Origin: Bradyrhizobium sp. 186
Lineage (GTDB): Bacteria; Pseudomonadota; Alphaproteobacteria; Rhizobiales; Xanthobacteraceae
NCBI RefSeq assembly: GCF_023101685.1
Contig: NZ_CP082164.1
Coordinates: 1,054,001 to 1,118,000 of the forward strand
Length of the DNA: 64,000 nucleotides
Direction of reading: 5' to 3'
The position numbers and the translations under genes are program-made. This document shows positions 38,144 to 47,884 of the stretch, piece by piece. The stretch's first letter is position 1. Each line of letters starts with the position of its first letter. The notes beneath the pieces are model-generated. The model worked only from the letters and a program-made list of their open reading frames with translations. It was not told the origin of the DNA and searched no databases.

Positions 38144-39397
38144 TCAATTTGAAGCTTTGGGAAATCTGTCTTGTGGAGCTGCGCGAACAGCGCCGTGGCA
38201 AGCCTTCTCACCCTTGTAGTTGGCCAGCGCCTGAACCAACAAAGAGATGTCGTGCTGTTTCCGTTCAACCGGAACCTGCTCAGAACTATCCAGCGACTTC
38301 AGCGCCGCCTCAACCAACTCGATCGCGCGATCCTTGTTGCCGCTCTCGTAACAAAACTGAGCGACCGCCGGATAGGTCAGGTGCTTGAGGCCGTCGCCCC
38401 GTTGCGGAGGATTCAGCGCCAGGATGTGTTCGGACAACTCCTTGCCCATCTCAAGGCGCTCGGCCCGGGGGAAGTGGGAGTTATCATTCGCCGGATTGAA
38501 GAGTTGGTGCAGAGCCTCTCCCATCCATTCCTCAGAGTGTTTGTCGATCGCGTCCCGAACAAATTGGCGCATGACCTGCAAGCCGGATTGCAAGTCACGC
38601 AGTTTATGAAGCAACAGATCCGCATGGAGCATGCGGTAGTTGAGGCTGTCCGGCATCGCAGCGAGGGCCTCTTCGACAACCGAAAGCGCCTTCGCCCAAT
38701 CGCCCGCCTCCAGCGCGCGCATAAGTTTGAGGAGGCGTTCGCCTTTAACGATCCGCTCCGCATCGGCGGCTTTAGCTTTATCGCTGGTGCGCCACGCGCC
38801 GTTCAAAATTTTTGGAAGAATGTCATCGAGCTGCTTCAAAGAGCCAATAAAGGCGATGTGGCCGTCACGATCGACGACGAACAAGGTGGGAATCGTGGCA
38901 GTATAGCTGCGTTCCATCCAGAGCTTGTGCATTTCGCCTGAGCAGTCGAACCCCATCCGGTAGTTGAGATTCGGCACCTTGTCGGTCAGCCATGCGTCCA
39001 ACTTGCTTCGAGCCTCGTCCACTGTCGCAGCCCGTTCATAAATAGCGAGTCCTACGACCTCAACTCCTCTGTCTTTGTATTTTTCTTGTAGCTCGGCCAG
39101 AGGGAACAGCGCCGCCACACAAGGTGCGCACGAAGTTGCCCAAAAGTCGACGATGTACACTCTCCCCGGCTGGAAGCTGGCGAGGGGTTGGCCGCGCAAC
39201 CAGTTCTCCACCTTGATCGGAGGAGCTGGCGATCCTAAGCCCAGCACCAAGTTACCCTCCGAAACGCATGCTGACATACCGCTGTTCATTGCTTTCTTCA
39301 CATGCAGTTGTGGCCGGTCGGCGAGTCCTGCCGCCGACGCAGGGAGTTCAAGTATCGTGCCAACTGCAAGAAGGGGCAGCAGAAGAGCGCTTTGCAT
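38144..39397 (-). CDS. TlpA-like periplasmic thioredoxin with C-terminal helical repeat domain
   Basis: 417 aa from ATG 39397 (MQSALLLPLLAVGTILELPASA, signal peptide). The thioredoxin fold spans about residues 45-190 of the mature protein: VYIVDFWATSCAPCVAALFPL has the CxxC redox motif (C-A-P-C), and ATIPTLFVVDRDG has the cis-proline. The C-terminal 200 residues are helical with TPR-like spacing (RALEAGDWAKALSVVEEALA; GNKDRAIELVEAALKSL). Likely a periplasmic disulfide reductase; a substrate cannot be named. The alternative start at 39469 adds non-signal sequence and is less likely. Confidence 0.82.
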   Translation of the reverse strand: MQSALLLPLLAVGTILELPASAAGLADRPQLHVKKAMNSGMSACVSEGNLVLGLGSPAPPIKVENWLRGQPLASFQPGRVYIVDFWATSCAPCVAALFPLAELQEKYKDRGVEVVGLAIYERAATVDEARSKLDAWLTDKVPNLNYRMGFDCSGEMHKLWMERSYTATIPTLFVVDRDGHIAFIGSLKQLDDILPKILNGAWRTSDKAKAADAERIVKGERLLKLMRALEAGDWAKALSVVEEALAAMPDSLNYRMLHADLLLHKLRDLQSGLQVMRQFVRDAIDKHSEEWMGEALHQLFNPANDNSHFPRAERLEMGKELSEHILALNPPQRGDGLKHLTYPAVAQFCYESGNKDRAIELVEAALKSLDSSEQVPVERKQHDISLLVQALANYKGEKACHGAVRAAPQDRFPKASN

Positions 39398-39934
39398 GTT
39401 ATTCAAGGCTCGATTGGGAATGTGCGGCGGACCGGCTCGAACATCACGTCGTGAACGCGAGAGGCTCAATGGTCGCGAACACGACGAGCGTCAGCGTCAT
39501 CGGGCATGCGGATCGGGTCAAGCCGCTAGGCAATTCGCTTGGACCTGGCCCACATACTTGCAAGTCTCGGTGGCCAACATGAAGAAGGATCTACACGAGG
39601 CCTCCACAGCCGGGAATTGGTGCGAAAAACTCTAGCCAAAATCGTCACACTCGGCTGCCGCCCCTGATCGATGAGCTGTCTGGTTAAGGGTGACGGTCGC
39701 ATCGCCGCGCGCTTGAAAAGCCTCGCCAGGGTCGATCTCCTCATCCTTGATGGTGTGAACGGCCTCACCTCAACGGCATCATAGTGCCAAGGCGTGGCCG
39801 CCAGAGCGCCACAAAGAAGGAAGACCGTCCACGACGAAGTTTACGTTGATCCGCCACAACGTCAGGCCGCCGTAGCTCGCGATCGCCGAGCTCGGGGATC
39901 TTCATACACAGCCCTGTCTGCCAATCCGTAGCGA
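39398..39934. other. Intergenic region between the thioredoxin and MFS genes
   Basis: About 540 bp. No recognised gene or regulatory element. Confidence 0.45.
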
Positions 39935-41182
39935 TCAGAGATGCAAGCTGTGCTTATGACGTAGGGGCGATCGCCAGATCCACAGCACGGAGGCCGCGCC
40001 CAGCACGCTGCTGGCCAATAGCGTAGTGCGCAGGCCAGGCCCGGCGCCGACCACACCGCCAAGCAGTGCACCTAGTGGTGCAAGCCCCCACACTACGCTT
40101 CGGATGCTCGCGTTGACACGACCCTGCACCCGGTCCGGAGCTAGCGCGTATCGAACGAGGACCTGGTGTACGTTGTAGATCTCCTGACCGAACCACAGCA
40201 CGAACTGCGAAAGCGCCACGCACACGATTGCCGCCCATCGCGGCTGCGTGAGAAGCGCTGTCAGAGTCATGCCTGCGGCGCTGAGCGCCAGGGCGACCAT
40301 CAACACAGGCCCAAGGCCTATCGTGCGGCCGGCCCACGATGCGGTGAGCGCACCCACCACACCACCGAGGGCGCCGATGCTGAGTACTACCCCTGTCGTC
40401 CAGCCGTCCAAAGCTAGATGCTTCGTCAAATAGAGCAGAAAGACAGCGGAGTAAGCGTTGTAGCAGAAGATGAAGCTGCCGGTGGCCAACGTGACAGCAC
40501 GCAGAATTGGGTTGCCAAACACCGTCGTCAGTCCTTCCGTGATCTGACCGAGTACCGAACCTGATCCAGCGGGCGGTGGCTCAGCCGCCCGCATTGGCAC
40601 CAGTAGCAGCAACGCGGTCGCGAGCACGAAAGAGGCCGAGTCGGCGAGAATTGCGAACGGCGCGGAGAACGCGCTGACTAGCCAGCCTGCGAGGAATGGA
40701 CCGACTGCCACAACGCCAGATCTGCTGAGCTGCCAGGAACTCTGCGCCCTGACGAGTCGAGCCCGATCCACGACCGTCGGCACACATGCCAAATAGGCCA
40801 AGTCGGCGATAACTGCGGCCGTCCCGACAAGCGTGGTCGCCATATATAGCAGGAACATTCCGAGTTGCCCAAGGCTGGCGAGAATCGGAATCGTTGCGAG
40901 CGTTACCGCCATCACCAAATTGGCGGTCAGCAGGATGCATCGGTGTGGGAGGCGGTCCACGAGCACCCCGGCGAACAGGCCGATCATCAGGTTCGGCGCC
41001 CGGCCGCAGGCAAGCAGTAGCCCGGTCTGTGCCGGGCCGGCCTCCAGCAGAGTGATTGCCGTCAGCGGTAGCGCCAGCACGGTCACTTCGGAGCCCAAAT
41101 CCGACACCGTACGCCCGGCGAGCAGTGCCAAATAGCTGCGTGGCAATCCACGAGCTGTTGTGGAGATCTCAGCGGGATTCAC
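39935..41182 (-). CDS. MFS transporter, likely exporter of the pathway product
   Basis: 415 aa with about twelve hydrophobic segments, an MFS pattern between helices 2 and 3 (GLFAGVLVDRLPHR), and an enterobactin-exporter-like overall character (SVLGQITEGLTTVFGNPILRAV loop). The GTG start at 41182 overlaps the sulfotransferase stop by 4 bases (GTGA), so translation is coupled. Last gene of the four-gene operon; probably exports the finished compound. Confidence 0.88.
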   Translation of the reverse strand: MNPAEISTTARGLPRSYLALLAGRTVSDLGSEVTVLALPLTAITLLEAGPAQTGLLLACGRAPNLMIGLFAGVLVDRLPHRCILLTANLVMAVTLATIPILASLGQLGMFLLYMATTLVGTAAVIADLAYLACVPTVVDRARLVRAQSSWQLSRSGVVAVGPFLAGWLVSAFSAPFAILADSASFVLATALLLLVPMRAAEPPPAGSGSVLGQITEGLTTVFGNPILRAVTLATGSFIFCYNAYSAVFLLYLTKHLALDGWTTGVVLSIGALGGVVGALTASWAGRTIGLGPVLMVALALSAAGMTLTALLTQPRWAAIVCVALSQFVLWFGQEIYNVHQVLVRYALAPDRVQGRVNASIRSVVWGLAPLGALLGGVVGAGPGLRTTLLASSVLGAASVLWIWRSPLRHKHSLHL

Positions 41183-42153
41183 GCGTCGATGACCAGGCTC
41201 GAGGCCGACAAATAGCCCAATCGGGCCAATTCACTGCCGGCGATGCCCTCGAACTCCGCGATCTGCGCGGGCGTCAAATCCTGCGTGTGGCGACCAAGGC
41301 GACCGGCGTGCAAAGGCTTGCCCGTGGACTCGGCCGCCGGGTGGCCGTAGGGCCGTTCGAACAATGCGTGCTCACATTCGGCGTGTCGCAGCACGGCCCC
41401 GTCCCAGGGCAGGTGCAAGTGATTCAGAACTCGCATAAGGCTGGAGCGGGGACTCGTCACCAGATCTTCATAGCGAACCTCAAGATAGCGCTCTGGCGGC
41501 GCGAGGCGATGCGGCTGAGATACAATCTCGCGCCAGCCGTGCGCGGCTTCAGCTACGGTCCGGTAACCCCACTCCGGTACGGTTCTCAAATGCGAGGCCG
41601 CTAGGTCGCGACCATCGCGTACGATGTGCACGAAATGCGCATCTGGCCACAGACCAGCGAAGACGTCGATTTGGGCGATCTTGCGTTGCAGCTTCAGGCC
41701 CCATCGCTTGGCTCCGGTTTGCGCTCTGCGGAACTCACCAATCTCGTTGATCAGACTGCATCTGTCGGTGAACGAAACGATGTCGCTCGCTAACTCCTTC
41801 ATCACGTTCGTGACGAGTCTACGCACGTCGTCGAAGTTCAAGCCGAACCGCAGGCATTGCACTACGAAGTGCGCGCCGTCATACCAGAACGGGTCGATTG
41901 CGCTTTTGACAATGCCGGTGACCCGTGGGTCATTAGCAGCGAGCAAGTCGGTCGCGTCCAGGACATGCGGGCCGAGGTTCGGCGGTTCTAGGAAATCGAT
42001 CTCCGGCCCAACGACCAGATCGCGATGCGAATCCAGCACGACGCTCAGCAAGGTCGTGCCGGACCGGTTATCGCCCCCGAGCAGAACCGGCGAGGTGGAG
42101 AACGCGGCGGCCTCGGGCATGGCGGTGTCCCCTATTCGACTTCTCGTGTTCAT
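41179..42153 (-). CDS. PAPS-dependent sulfotransferase
   Basis: 324 aa from ATG 42153, which overlaps the aminotransferase stop as ATGA. The 5'-phosphosulfate-binding loop is GDNRSGTTLLSVVLDSH near the N-terminus, and the 3'-phosphate-binding segment is HFVHIVRDGRDLAASH; YLEVRYEDLVTSPRSSLMRVLNHL is the usual downstream block. It should transfer sulfate from PAPS to a hydroxyl or amine. Not the NodH type in context, since no nod genes are near. Encoded between the aminotransferase and the exporter. Confidence 0.9.
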   Translation of the reverse strand: MNTRSRIGDTAMPEAAAFSTSPVLLGGDNRSGTTLLSVVLDSHRDLVVGPEIDFLEPPNLGPHVLDATDLLAANDPRVTGIVKSAIDPFWYDGAHFVVQCLRFGLNFDDVRRLVTNVMKELASDIVSFTDRCSLINEIGEFRRAQTGAKRWGLKLQRKIAQIDVFAGLWPDAHFVHIVRDGRDLAASHLRTVPEWGYRTVAEAAHGWREIVSQPHRLAPPERYLEVRYEDLVTSPRSSLMRVLNHLHLPWDGAVLRHAECEHALFERPYGHPAAESTGKPLHAGRLGRHTQDLTPAQIAEFEGIAGSELARLGYLSASSLVIDA

Positions 42154-43457
42154 GGATGGCTCGGCTCGGTGAACCAACGCCGGACCGAATCCGCGGTTGC
42201 GAGGAAGTGATCACCGGCAAACCGCACCGCCGCGGCCATCAGGTCCGTATCGCGGCCAGTACTCTCTAGTCGGACCAGAGCCGCCGGCAACGCCTGCCCG
42301 GCGGCTTCAATCGCGGCCTGCACGTCTGCATCGGACAGCGCGGCAGACGGCATGAAACGGCCACCGTACTGCATAAGGAAGCCGCGCGACCACATCTCCT
42401 GGAAGAACGCGAAACCAAGATCGGCGTTGGCAAACACGACGTCGAACATCGTGGGCCATGCGAACGCGCGAGCCCGCACCTGTTGGCTAGCGAAGACCCC
42501 GTTGAGACCGTTGATAATTTGCATGCCAACCTGTCGCATCCGGGCGAGCGCGGCGCCGTTGCGCAGGGCGTCCAGGGTGCTCAGCGCTGCCGCAAATGGG
42601 GTGATCTCGCGTTGATAGGTGTTGCCCAGGTAGGTCTTCTCGGCGGCGTTGAGCACCTCCGCTCGCCCTGCGACCGCCGAAAGTGCCATGCCGTTGGCCA
42701 GTCCCTTGCTAAGTGTGATCAGGTCGGGTGCAAGCCCGACCGCGGTGTGATAGCCGCCGAGGCCGTAGCGGAATCCTGTCATAACCTCGTCCAGGATAAG
42801 CAGGGCGCCGCGCCGGTGGACGAGATTTTGCAATTCCCTGTGATATTCGGGTGGGAAGAAGTTGACCTCGGGTGTGATGATTACCGCGGCGACGCGCTGC
42901 TCACCGGAAAGTTTCTCGAATAGGTCGAGATCGTAGCGGAAGTCGACACTGTCCCGGTCCCGGTCGGGTAGCCCCATCGCGGGACGGTTCTGCAAGTGCC
43001 AGTCGTGCCAACCGTGATACCCGCTGGTAAGCACCAGATTCGTACCCATGTGCGCGCGAGCTAGGCGGATTGCGGCGGTCGTAGCGCAGGAGCCGGTGCG
43101 GAAAAACAACGAGCGTTGCGCTCGTGGGAATATCTCCGCGAGCCGTTCGGCCAGCTCGATCCGGTGCACGGACAATGGCCCGGGCAGGATGCCGCCGGTG
43201 CGGCGCAGCTCTGAGACGACATGATCGACGACCGGTTCATATCCGGCTCCGAGCGGTGCAGCTCCACTACAGGAGGTGAGATCCACGTATCGTCTTCCGT
43301 CGACATCCCAGACATGCGCGCCGGAGGCACGGCTCATCACGAGGGGAAAACGCCGATTGAGATCCCATTTCTCTGACGCGGTAACCCGTAAGGCACGGCG
43401 CAGTGCCGATTTGTGCGTATCCGTCACCGCCAACGTGGCATGGGGCGTGCTGAACAT
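42150..43457 (-). CDS. Class III (PLP) aminotransferase, glutamate-1-semialdehyde-aminomutase-like
   Basis: 435 aa. Features: substrate-entry region HVWDVDGRRYVDLTSCSG, PLP-phosphate region FFRTGSCATTAAIRLAR, HGWHDWH, Asp in LLILDEVMTGFRYG, and the PLP lysine in TLSKGLANGM. Closest by pattern to the GSA-aminomutase/aminotransferase branch. Next to a GMC oxidase it can aminate an aldehyde made from a primary alcohol. 23 bp after the GMC stop, with GGAGAA before the ATG. Confidence 0.9.
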   Translation of the reverse strand: MFSTPHATLAVTDTHKSALRRALRVTASEKWDLNRRFPLVMSRASGAHVWDVDGRRYVDLTSCSGAAPLGAGYEPVVDHVVSELRRTGGILPGPLSVHRIELAERLAEIFPRAQRSLFFRTGSCATTAAIRLARAHMGTNLVLTSGYHGWHDWHLQNRPAMGLPDRDRDSVDFRYDLDLFEKLSGEQRVAAVIITPEVNFFPPEYHRELQNLVHRRGALLILDEVMTGFRYGLGGYHTAVGLAPDLITLSKGLANGMALSAVAGRAEVLNAAEKTYLGNTYQREITPFAAALSTLDALRNGAALARMRQVGMQIINGLNGVFASQQVRARAFAWPTMFDVVFANADLGFAFFQEMWSRGFLMQYGGRFMPSAALSDADVQAAIEAAGQALPAALVRLESTGRDTDLMAAAVRFAGDHFLATADSVRRWFTEPSHP

Positions 43458-43480
43458 AAGAATTCTCCGGTCTCAGCCGA

Positions 43481-44998
43481 TCAGGCCAGTTGCGTGATGA
43501 TTCTGCGCGCGATCCGCAGCGCATTCGCCTGAATGGTGAAGGTCGGGTTGACCCCTCCGGGATACGGGAAGAACCCGCCGTCCGCGACGTAGAGATTGTC
43601 GATGTCGTGCACGCGACCCCAGCGGTCGACCACGGACTCCCTTGGATCATTCCCCGCTCGACAGCCACCATGCAGATGACCGCTACCGAACTGATACATG
43701 GACTCCTCGTAAGCGATCTTTTTCACGCCCGCCGCACCAAGCAGGTCCGACGCGCGCCGGGACAAATAACCTAATCGCCGTTTGTCCAGTGGATGAGTCC
43801 GGTATTCGAGAATGATGTTGGACAAGCCTAGCTGATCGTGACTGTTAGCTAGTCGAACCGCGTTGCTGCGCATAGGTTGGTCGGCCGCCAGGAAATGCAC
43901 TCTCAGCGTGACGTTTCGGCCACGGACCTCCCGCTGTGCCGGACTAGCTTCGTAAATAAGTCCGCCTAGCCCGGAGGGTGCCTCGGCGTCGAGGTAATGA
44001 TCGGTCATTGCAACGGTTGAGAACGGCCCGCCGGGCGGATGCGAAGGCACGCGGTCGATCGTGACGGTGCCAGACACGTAGCCGCTGACCTTGAAGCAGA
44101 TGCCGCGCCCGAGCATGCCACTGGCGTTGCCGATGCCGTTAGGCGCCGCTCGCTGCGCTGAGCGTAGCAACAAGGCGGCAGATTGAATCGCATTGCCAGC
44201 GAGCACCACGCAGCGGGCGCGGACCCGGGCGCGCTGCCGAGTGACCACGTCCAGCCATTCCACGGAGTCCGCGCGGCCAAGGCTACCAAGCGCGATATGT
44301 ACAGCTTTGCTGCCAGGGGCGATCGACAGCGCGCCCGGCGGCAAGGAGACGTCAGTGAACGAGGACCGCGCATCGGCCCGCGCGCCGCTTGGACAGAGGT
44401 GTTCGTTACAGGGGCCGCAGCGGTCACAAGCCGCGTGGCCGCGGTACGGGATAGAATTGATTGCCAGCGGGGTGGGAAATGGCAGCCGGCCGAGACGTCC
44501 GCCCGCAGTCGCGATCAGTTCGCCCTGCAAGCTATATTTGTGCGGCGGCAGCACGGCGGGATCGCTGGGGGGCTCGAGCGGATCGGCACCAGCTAGTCTA
44601 GCTATCCCGATCCGCTGTTCGAGCTCCTCGTAGTAGGGACGTAGTATATCGTAATCGACAGGCCAGACCGGATCGAGCGCGTCCGCGGCGACATGCGCTC
44701 TCGCGTCGAAATCGACGGTGCGATAGCGGAATGCGATGCCTGCGTACAATGTCAACCCACCGCCGAGCGCCGAGACTGTCCAGGGTCGACCCAACGGCCT
44801 CAATGTACCGGTAGGAGAGCGCGCCAGGGCGGCATCATCGACGCCGTTTCGAACCGTTGCCAGTGAGGCACCGGCGGGAAGCGTCCGGCCTGCTTCGAGG
44901 ACGAGCACCCGGAATCCTTTTCGGGCGATCTCGTGGGCGACGATTGAGCCACTGGCGCCACTGCCAACTACACATACGTCAACGGACTTGGACGTCAT
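43481..44998 (-). CDS. GMC-family FAD oxidoreductase
   Basis: 505 aa from ATG 44998 (GGTGGGACA upstream; ATG 45022 also possible). FAD-binding VVGSGASGSIVAHEIARKG at the N-terminus, LEAGRTL, and the ALGGGLTLYAGIAFRY region; a Cys-rich insert CDRCGPCNEHLCPSGA; and the GMC C-terminal domain with HLHGGCRAG and DGGFFPYPGGVNPTFTIQA. GMC enzymes oxidise alcohols to aldehydes or ketones. The Cys-rich loop is like that in the glucose/gluconate-dehydrogenase-type branch. First gene of the operon. Confidence 0.9.
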   Translation of the reverse strand: MTSKSVDVCVVGSGASGSIVAHEIARKGFRVLVLEAGRTLPAGASLATVRNGVDDAALARSPTGTLRPLGRPWTVSALGGGLTLYAGIAFRYRTVDFDARAHVAADALDPVWPVDYDILRPYYEELEQRIGIARLAGADPLEPPSDPAVLPPHKYSLQGELIATAGGRLGRLPFPTPLAINSIPYRGHAACDRCGPCNEHLCPSGARADARSSFTDVSLPPGALSIAPGSKAVHIALGSLGRADSVEWLDVVTRQRARVRARCVVLAGNAIQSAALLLRSAQRAAPNGIGNASGMLGRGICFKVSGYVSGTVTIDRVPSHPPGGPFSTVAMTDHYLDAEAPSGLGGLIYEASPAQREVRGRNVTLRVHFLAADQPMRSNAVRLANSHDQLGLSNIILEYRTHPLDKRRLGYLSRRASDLLGAAGVKKIAYEESMYQFGSGHLHGGCRAGNDPRESVVDRWGRVHDIDNLYVADGGFFPYPGGVNPTFTIQANALRIARRIITQLA

Positions 44999-45133
44999 TG
45001 TCCCACCTGTCGCAAGAGACATCGGCCAAGACTCATGGCGAAATGTCTATCAATGGGCAGGACGGCTGCGTAAACTGTTACTGCCCGCATCGAACGTACG
45101 GCCGGTCAGACCGTCGCGACCCACTTTGAAATT

Positions 45134-45156
45134 CTTACAATATGACGCTCCGTAAG
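45134..45156. promoter_or_regulatory. Dyad motif, copy 2 (upstream of the biosynthetic operon)
   Basis: CTTAC and GTAAG pair around AATATGACGCTCC, 136 bp before the GMC start. Copy 1 is at 15446-15468. Both genes downstream are on the minus strand and the motif has the same orientation to each. Confidence 0.45.
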
Positions 45157-45813
45157 GATCAAGTGCTTTGAGCGGTCTGTTGCCTGAATACGTTCAATAT
45201 CCGCGGAGGTGGCGAGCGATGAATTTTGAAAGACAAGCCGGTATCCTCAAAGAGCACCTGGCGATGAAGCGGGCGGCAACGAGCCGCGCTGACATATCCC
45301 CATCGGCGGAAGGCTACCTTGGCGTTGAGCGCACGCCATGATCATACGGGCCCTTCTTGCACTGCCGAAACGAAAGCTCCGCCTTTTTGAGTTCGAACGA
45401 GAGATGTGTTCGCCAGTGAGCGACAATAGCTCTCGAGGGCAAGACGAAATTAAGGGTATAGCAAACAAACCCCGATTCAGAGGGGCACAGATGTCAAGCC
45501 ATACAAGGCTGGTGAGGTTCAAACCCTGGAGAGGCACGCGAGACCAATAAAGGCTGCGCTGATGATGCAGCCTATCAAGATATTTTAGCGGTCTGCCCAT
45601 ACGCCTTCCGGTGCGGGCATCTAGACCTTTCATTTTCGTTTTTGGGCATTGCCTTCATCTTCATAAAACGACGCAACCTTTCAGCGTTGATTGGCCCGGA
45701 GATTGGGACTTCATTCTTGGCCTCTGCCAGCCTCTAGCAAGCTGGATCCGTACCCCTCACCAACGGGGTGCATAGCCCCTAACTTCCGCAGGAGCCTGGC
45801 GCATCTCTTTAGT
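45157..45813. other. Intergenic region between the biosynthetic operon and the porin
   Basis: About 650 bp. A stretch near 45388-45410 (CGCCTTTTTGAGTTCGAACGA) resembles the one near 12188 downstream of the decayed porin copy. No convincing gene. Confidence 0.45.
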
Positions 45814-47508
45814 TCAACTTGTAGGAGGCCTGGAAGAACGTTCCCCATCGCTCCATGCTGTACTTCGCAAGAGCATGGGTCTGATCGGGTATACAGCCTC
45901 TGCAGTTGGTGACGTCGCTATCGTTTTTGGTCCACATTGCCCAATACCGCGCACCAACGCCGATGCTGAAATTATTGGTGAGGAAGTAGGATAACATAGT
46001 TTCGATCTGAACGCCCGCACCGCCGTTCCGCGCTGATAGTAGACTCTAGTTTTAGGATCAAGAAGATGATGATCGCGACCATTGAAATCGGTCCACGGCA
46101 AATAGGCAACGTCGGCGCCTAAACGCCAGCGTTCGAGCAGCATGGCCTCGGCGCTGAGACCGACGCGAGGTGCATTCCAGTCAGTGTCTTGACTGCCAAT
46201 GAGCCTCCGATCGCCCGGCGCCAGGCACGCAAGGGTGGGGGAGGCGATCTGTAGGCATCCTACCGTATCGGACTTCTGGCCGTAGTAAGTCCATCCGAGA
46301 AAAGCGCCCAATTTGTAGGTGCCGTCGCGGAGAAAATCGTAACCAACATCGGCCGTGTAATACGTCAACCTCCCATTTGCCTGGCTTGATAACATATTGC
46401 TATACGCGCGGCCGTAGATGCTCGAATCTTCGTTGTTGTGTTTGAAGCGTCCGACACCAATATTGCCCTTCAGGAAGATCCCCCAGGGGTTATCAAGGCG
46501 GGCAAAGAGTTCGCCGGAAACGCCATCTAATCCCTGATAGGTGAGCCTTGAGCTAGGAATAGCGCTCTCTCCAGGCATCGGGGGTGGGAGGGTGAAGTCC
46601 CACTGGAATGTTCCCCGGCTGAGCCAAGCCCGTGAGCCGCCTTCAATCGACCAATCATCCGTATATGCAACGGGCTTCGCTTTGGCAGTCGCTTTATCCG
46701 AGTACAACGCCGCATCTGACCGCGCTGGACCGCTGGGATCGCCCCAGAGATGGTAATTCAGGCCGATTTTTCCGACGTGATAGCTGCTAGAAAGGCTGCT
46801 TGTGCTGGGGGGGATGATCGCAAATGGCGGACCCTGCATGGTCGGGGGTGTCGCCAGACGTGTCCCATCAAAGCTCATGTAATCGTACTCGAATTTCAAG
46901 GACCAAGCAGGCGTGAGCGCTTGCTCAATGCCGGCTCCGACGGTCCAACCGAAACGGCCGTAATCGAATTGCGTGACGTGCCGCGGAAAGCCGGCAAAGC
47001 TTTCATCCCAGAATTCGTTGTTGTTGGCGATCTCGCCGCGATTGTTTTGCCAGGCCACCCCTGCCTTGACGTAGCCCAGCGTGCGGCCCTGCGGGCCAAA
47101 AGCGTAGCCGACACGAGCGGTCCCTGAGACAAAGACGTTTGGACCTGCCTTGCAGGTAGCAATCACGACATTGCCTGAGAAGGCAAGGCAGCTGTTCGTG
47201 CCATCGGAGACAGCATGGCTCGCGTCTAACTCGGCGCCGAACACCCAGCCATTCGTCTGCCAATTGTAGCCGATCTGTCCTCCGGCCAGAAACACAGGCG
47301 TGTTGACGATGTCGCCATAAATTGATGGACCGTAGGGGTCACTGAAGGAAGTGCGGCCATGGCCGCCGCCGCCGTGCACGCCGATATATCCTCCAGTCCA
47401 GCTCCACAGAGCCACTTTCATGGCCGGATGGAGATCCGCTGAATGGGCGGCGCCAGATGCGACGAGTGCAAATGCTGCTGCGCCCCAAAAAAGAACTCCA
47501 GATCCCAT
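45814..47508 (-). pseudogene. Outer-membrane beta-barrel protein, frameshifted near the C-terminus
   Basis: ATG 47508 follows AGGTGAT and starts a signal peptide (FWGAAAFALVASGAAHSA). Typical Bradyrhizobium Omp25/31-like features: GGYIGVHGGGG, AGGQIGYNWQTNGWVFGAE, ALTPAWSLKFEYDYMSF and GKIGLNYHL form the first barrel. A second barrel-like domain follows, from about DWSIEGGSRAWLS. Near 46030 (after TRVYYQRG) the frame shifts by one base; the true C-terminus, with MLSYFLTNNFSIGVGARYWA and a terminal FFQASYKLN, is in the other frame down to 45814. A sequencing error cannot be excluded. Otherwise complete at about 565 aa. Confidence 0.8.
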
Positions 47509-47884
47509 ATCACCTCTCAACAAACGACGATCTTCAACGCAGCTCGAGGCGTGCGTTGTGTTATCGCTTCTACGCCGCGTGTGGTGTGCAGGATCCGGGC
47601 CAGCGCGCGCTATGCACATTGCCGGGTTTTTTGGTCGCGATGTCATCTTTCCGACAAGACCCGTTGTGATCGAAACAAGCCGTGCGTCTTTGGTGAAACA
47701 CAACGCATGCTGTACGCGGCACCGCCGATCGACCGTTCCAGCCAACGCTCTTGCAAAAGGCGGTGATTGCTTCAATCTTCTTGCACCCGCGCGGTGAAAT
47801 AGCAGTCCAAGAAAGTTCAGCCGAGATAGATCAAATCGCAGCTGAATTGCTGGACATATAAACACCGATCGCAAACGCTATCTG
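47509..47884. other. Upstream region of the porin gene
   Basis: About 370 bp; its first 200 bp match the upstream region of the decayed porin at 12.9-13.1 kb (shared GTGGTGTGCAG and TCGCGATGTC stretches). Confidence 0.5.

Noticed and set aside
45000..45170. nod box or tts box upstream of the biosynthetic operon
   Set aside because: No stretch resembles either consensus; only the unexplained dyad is present.
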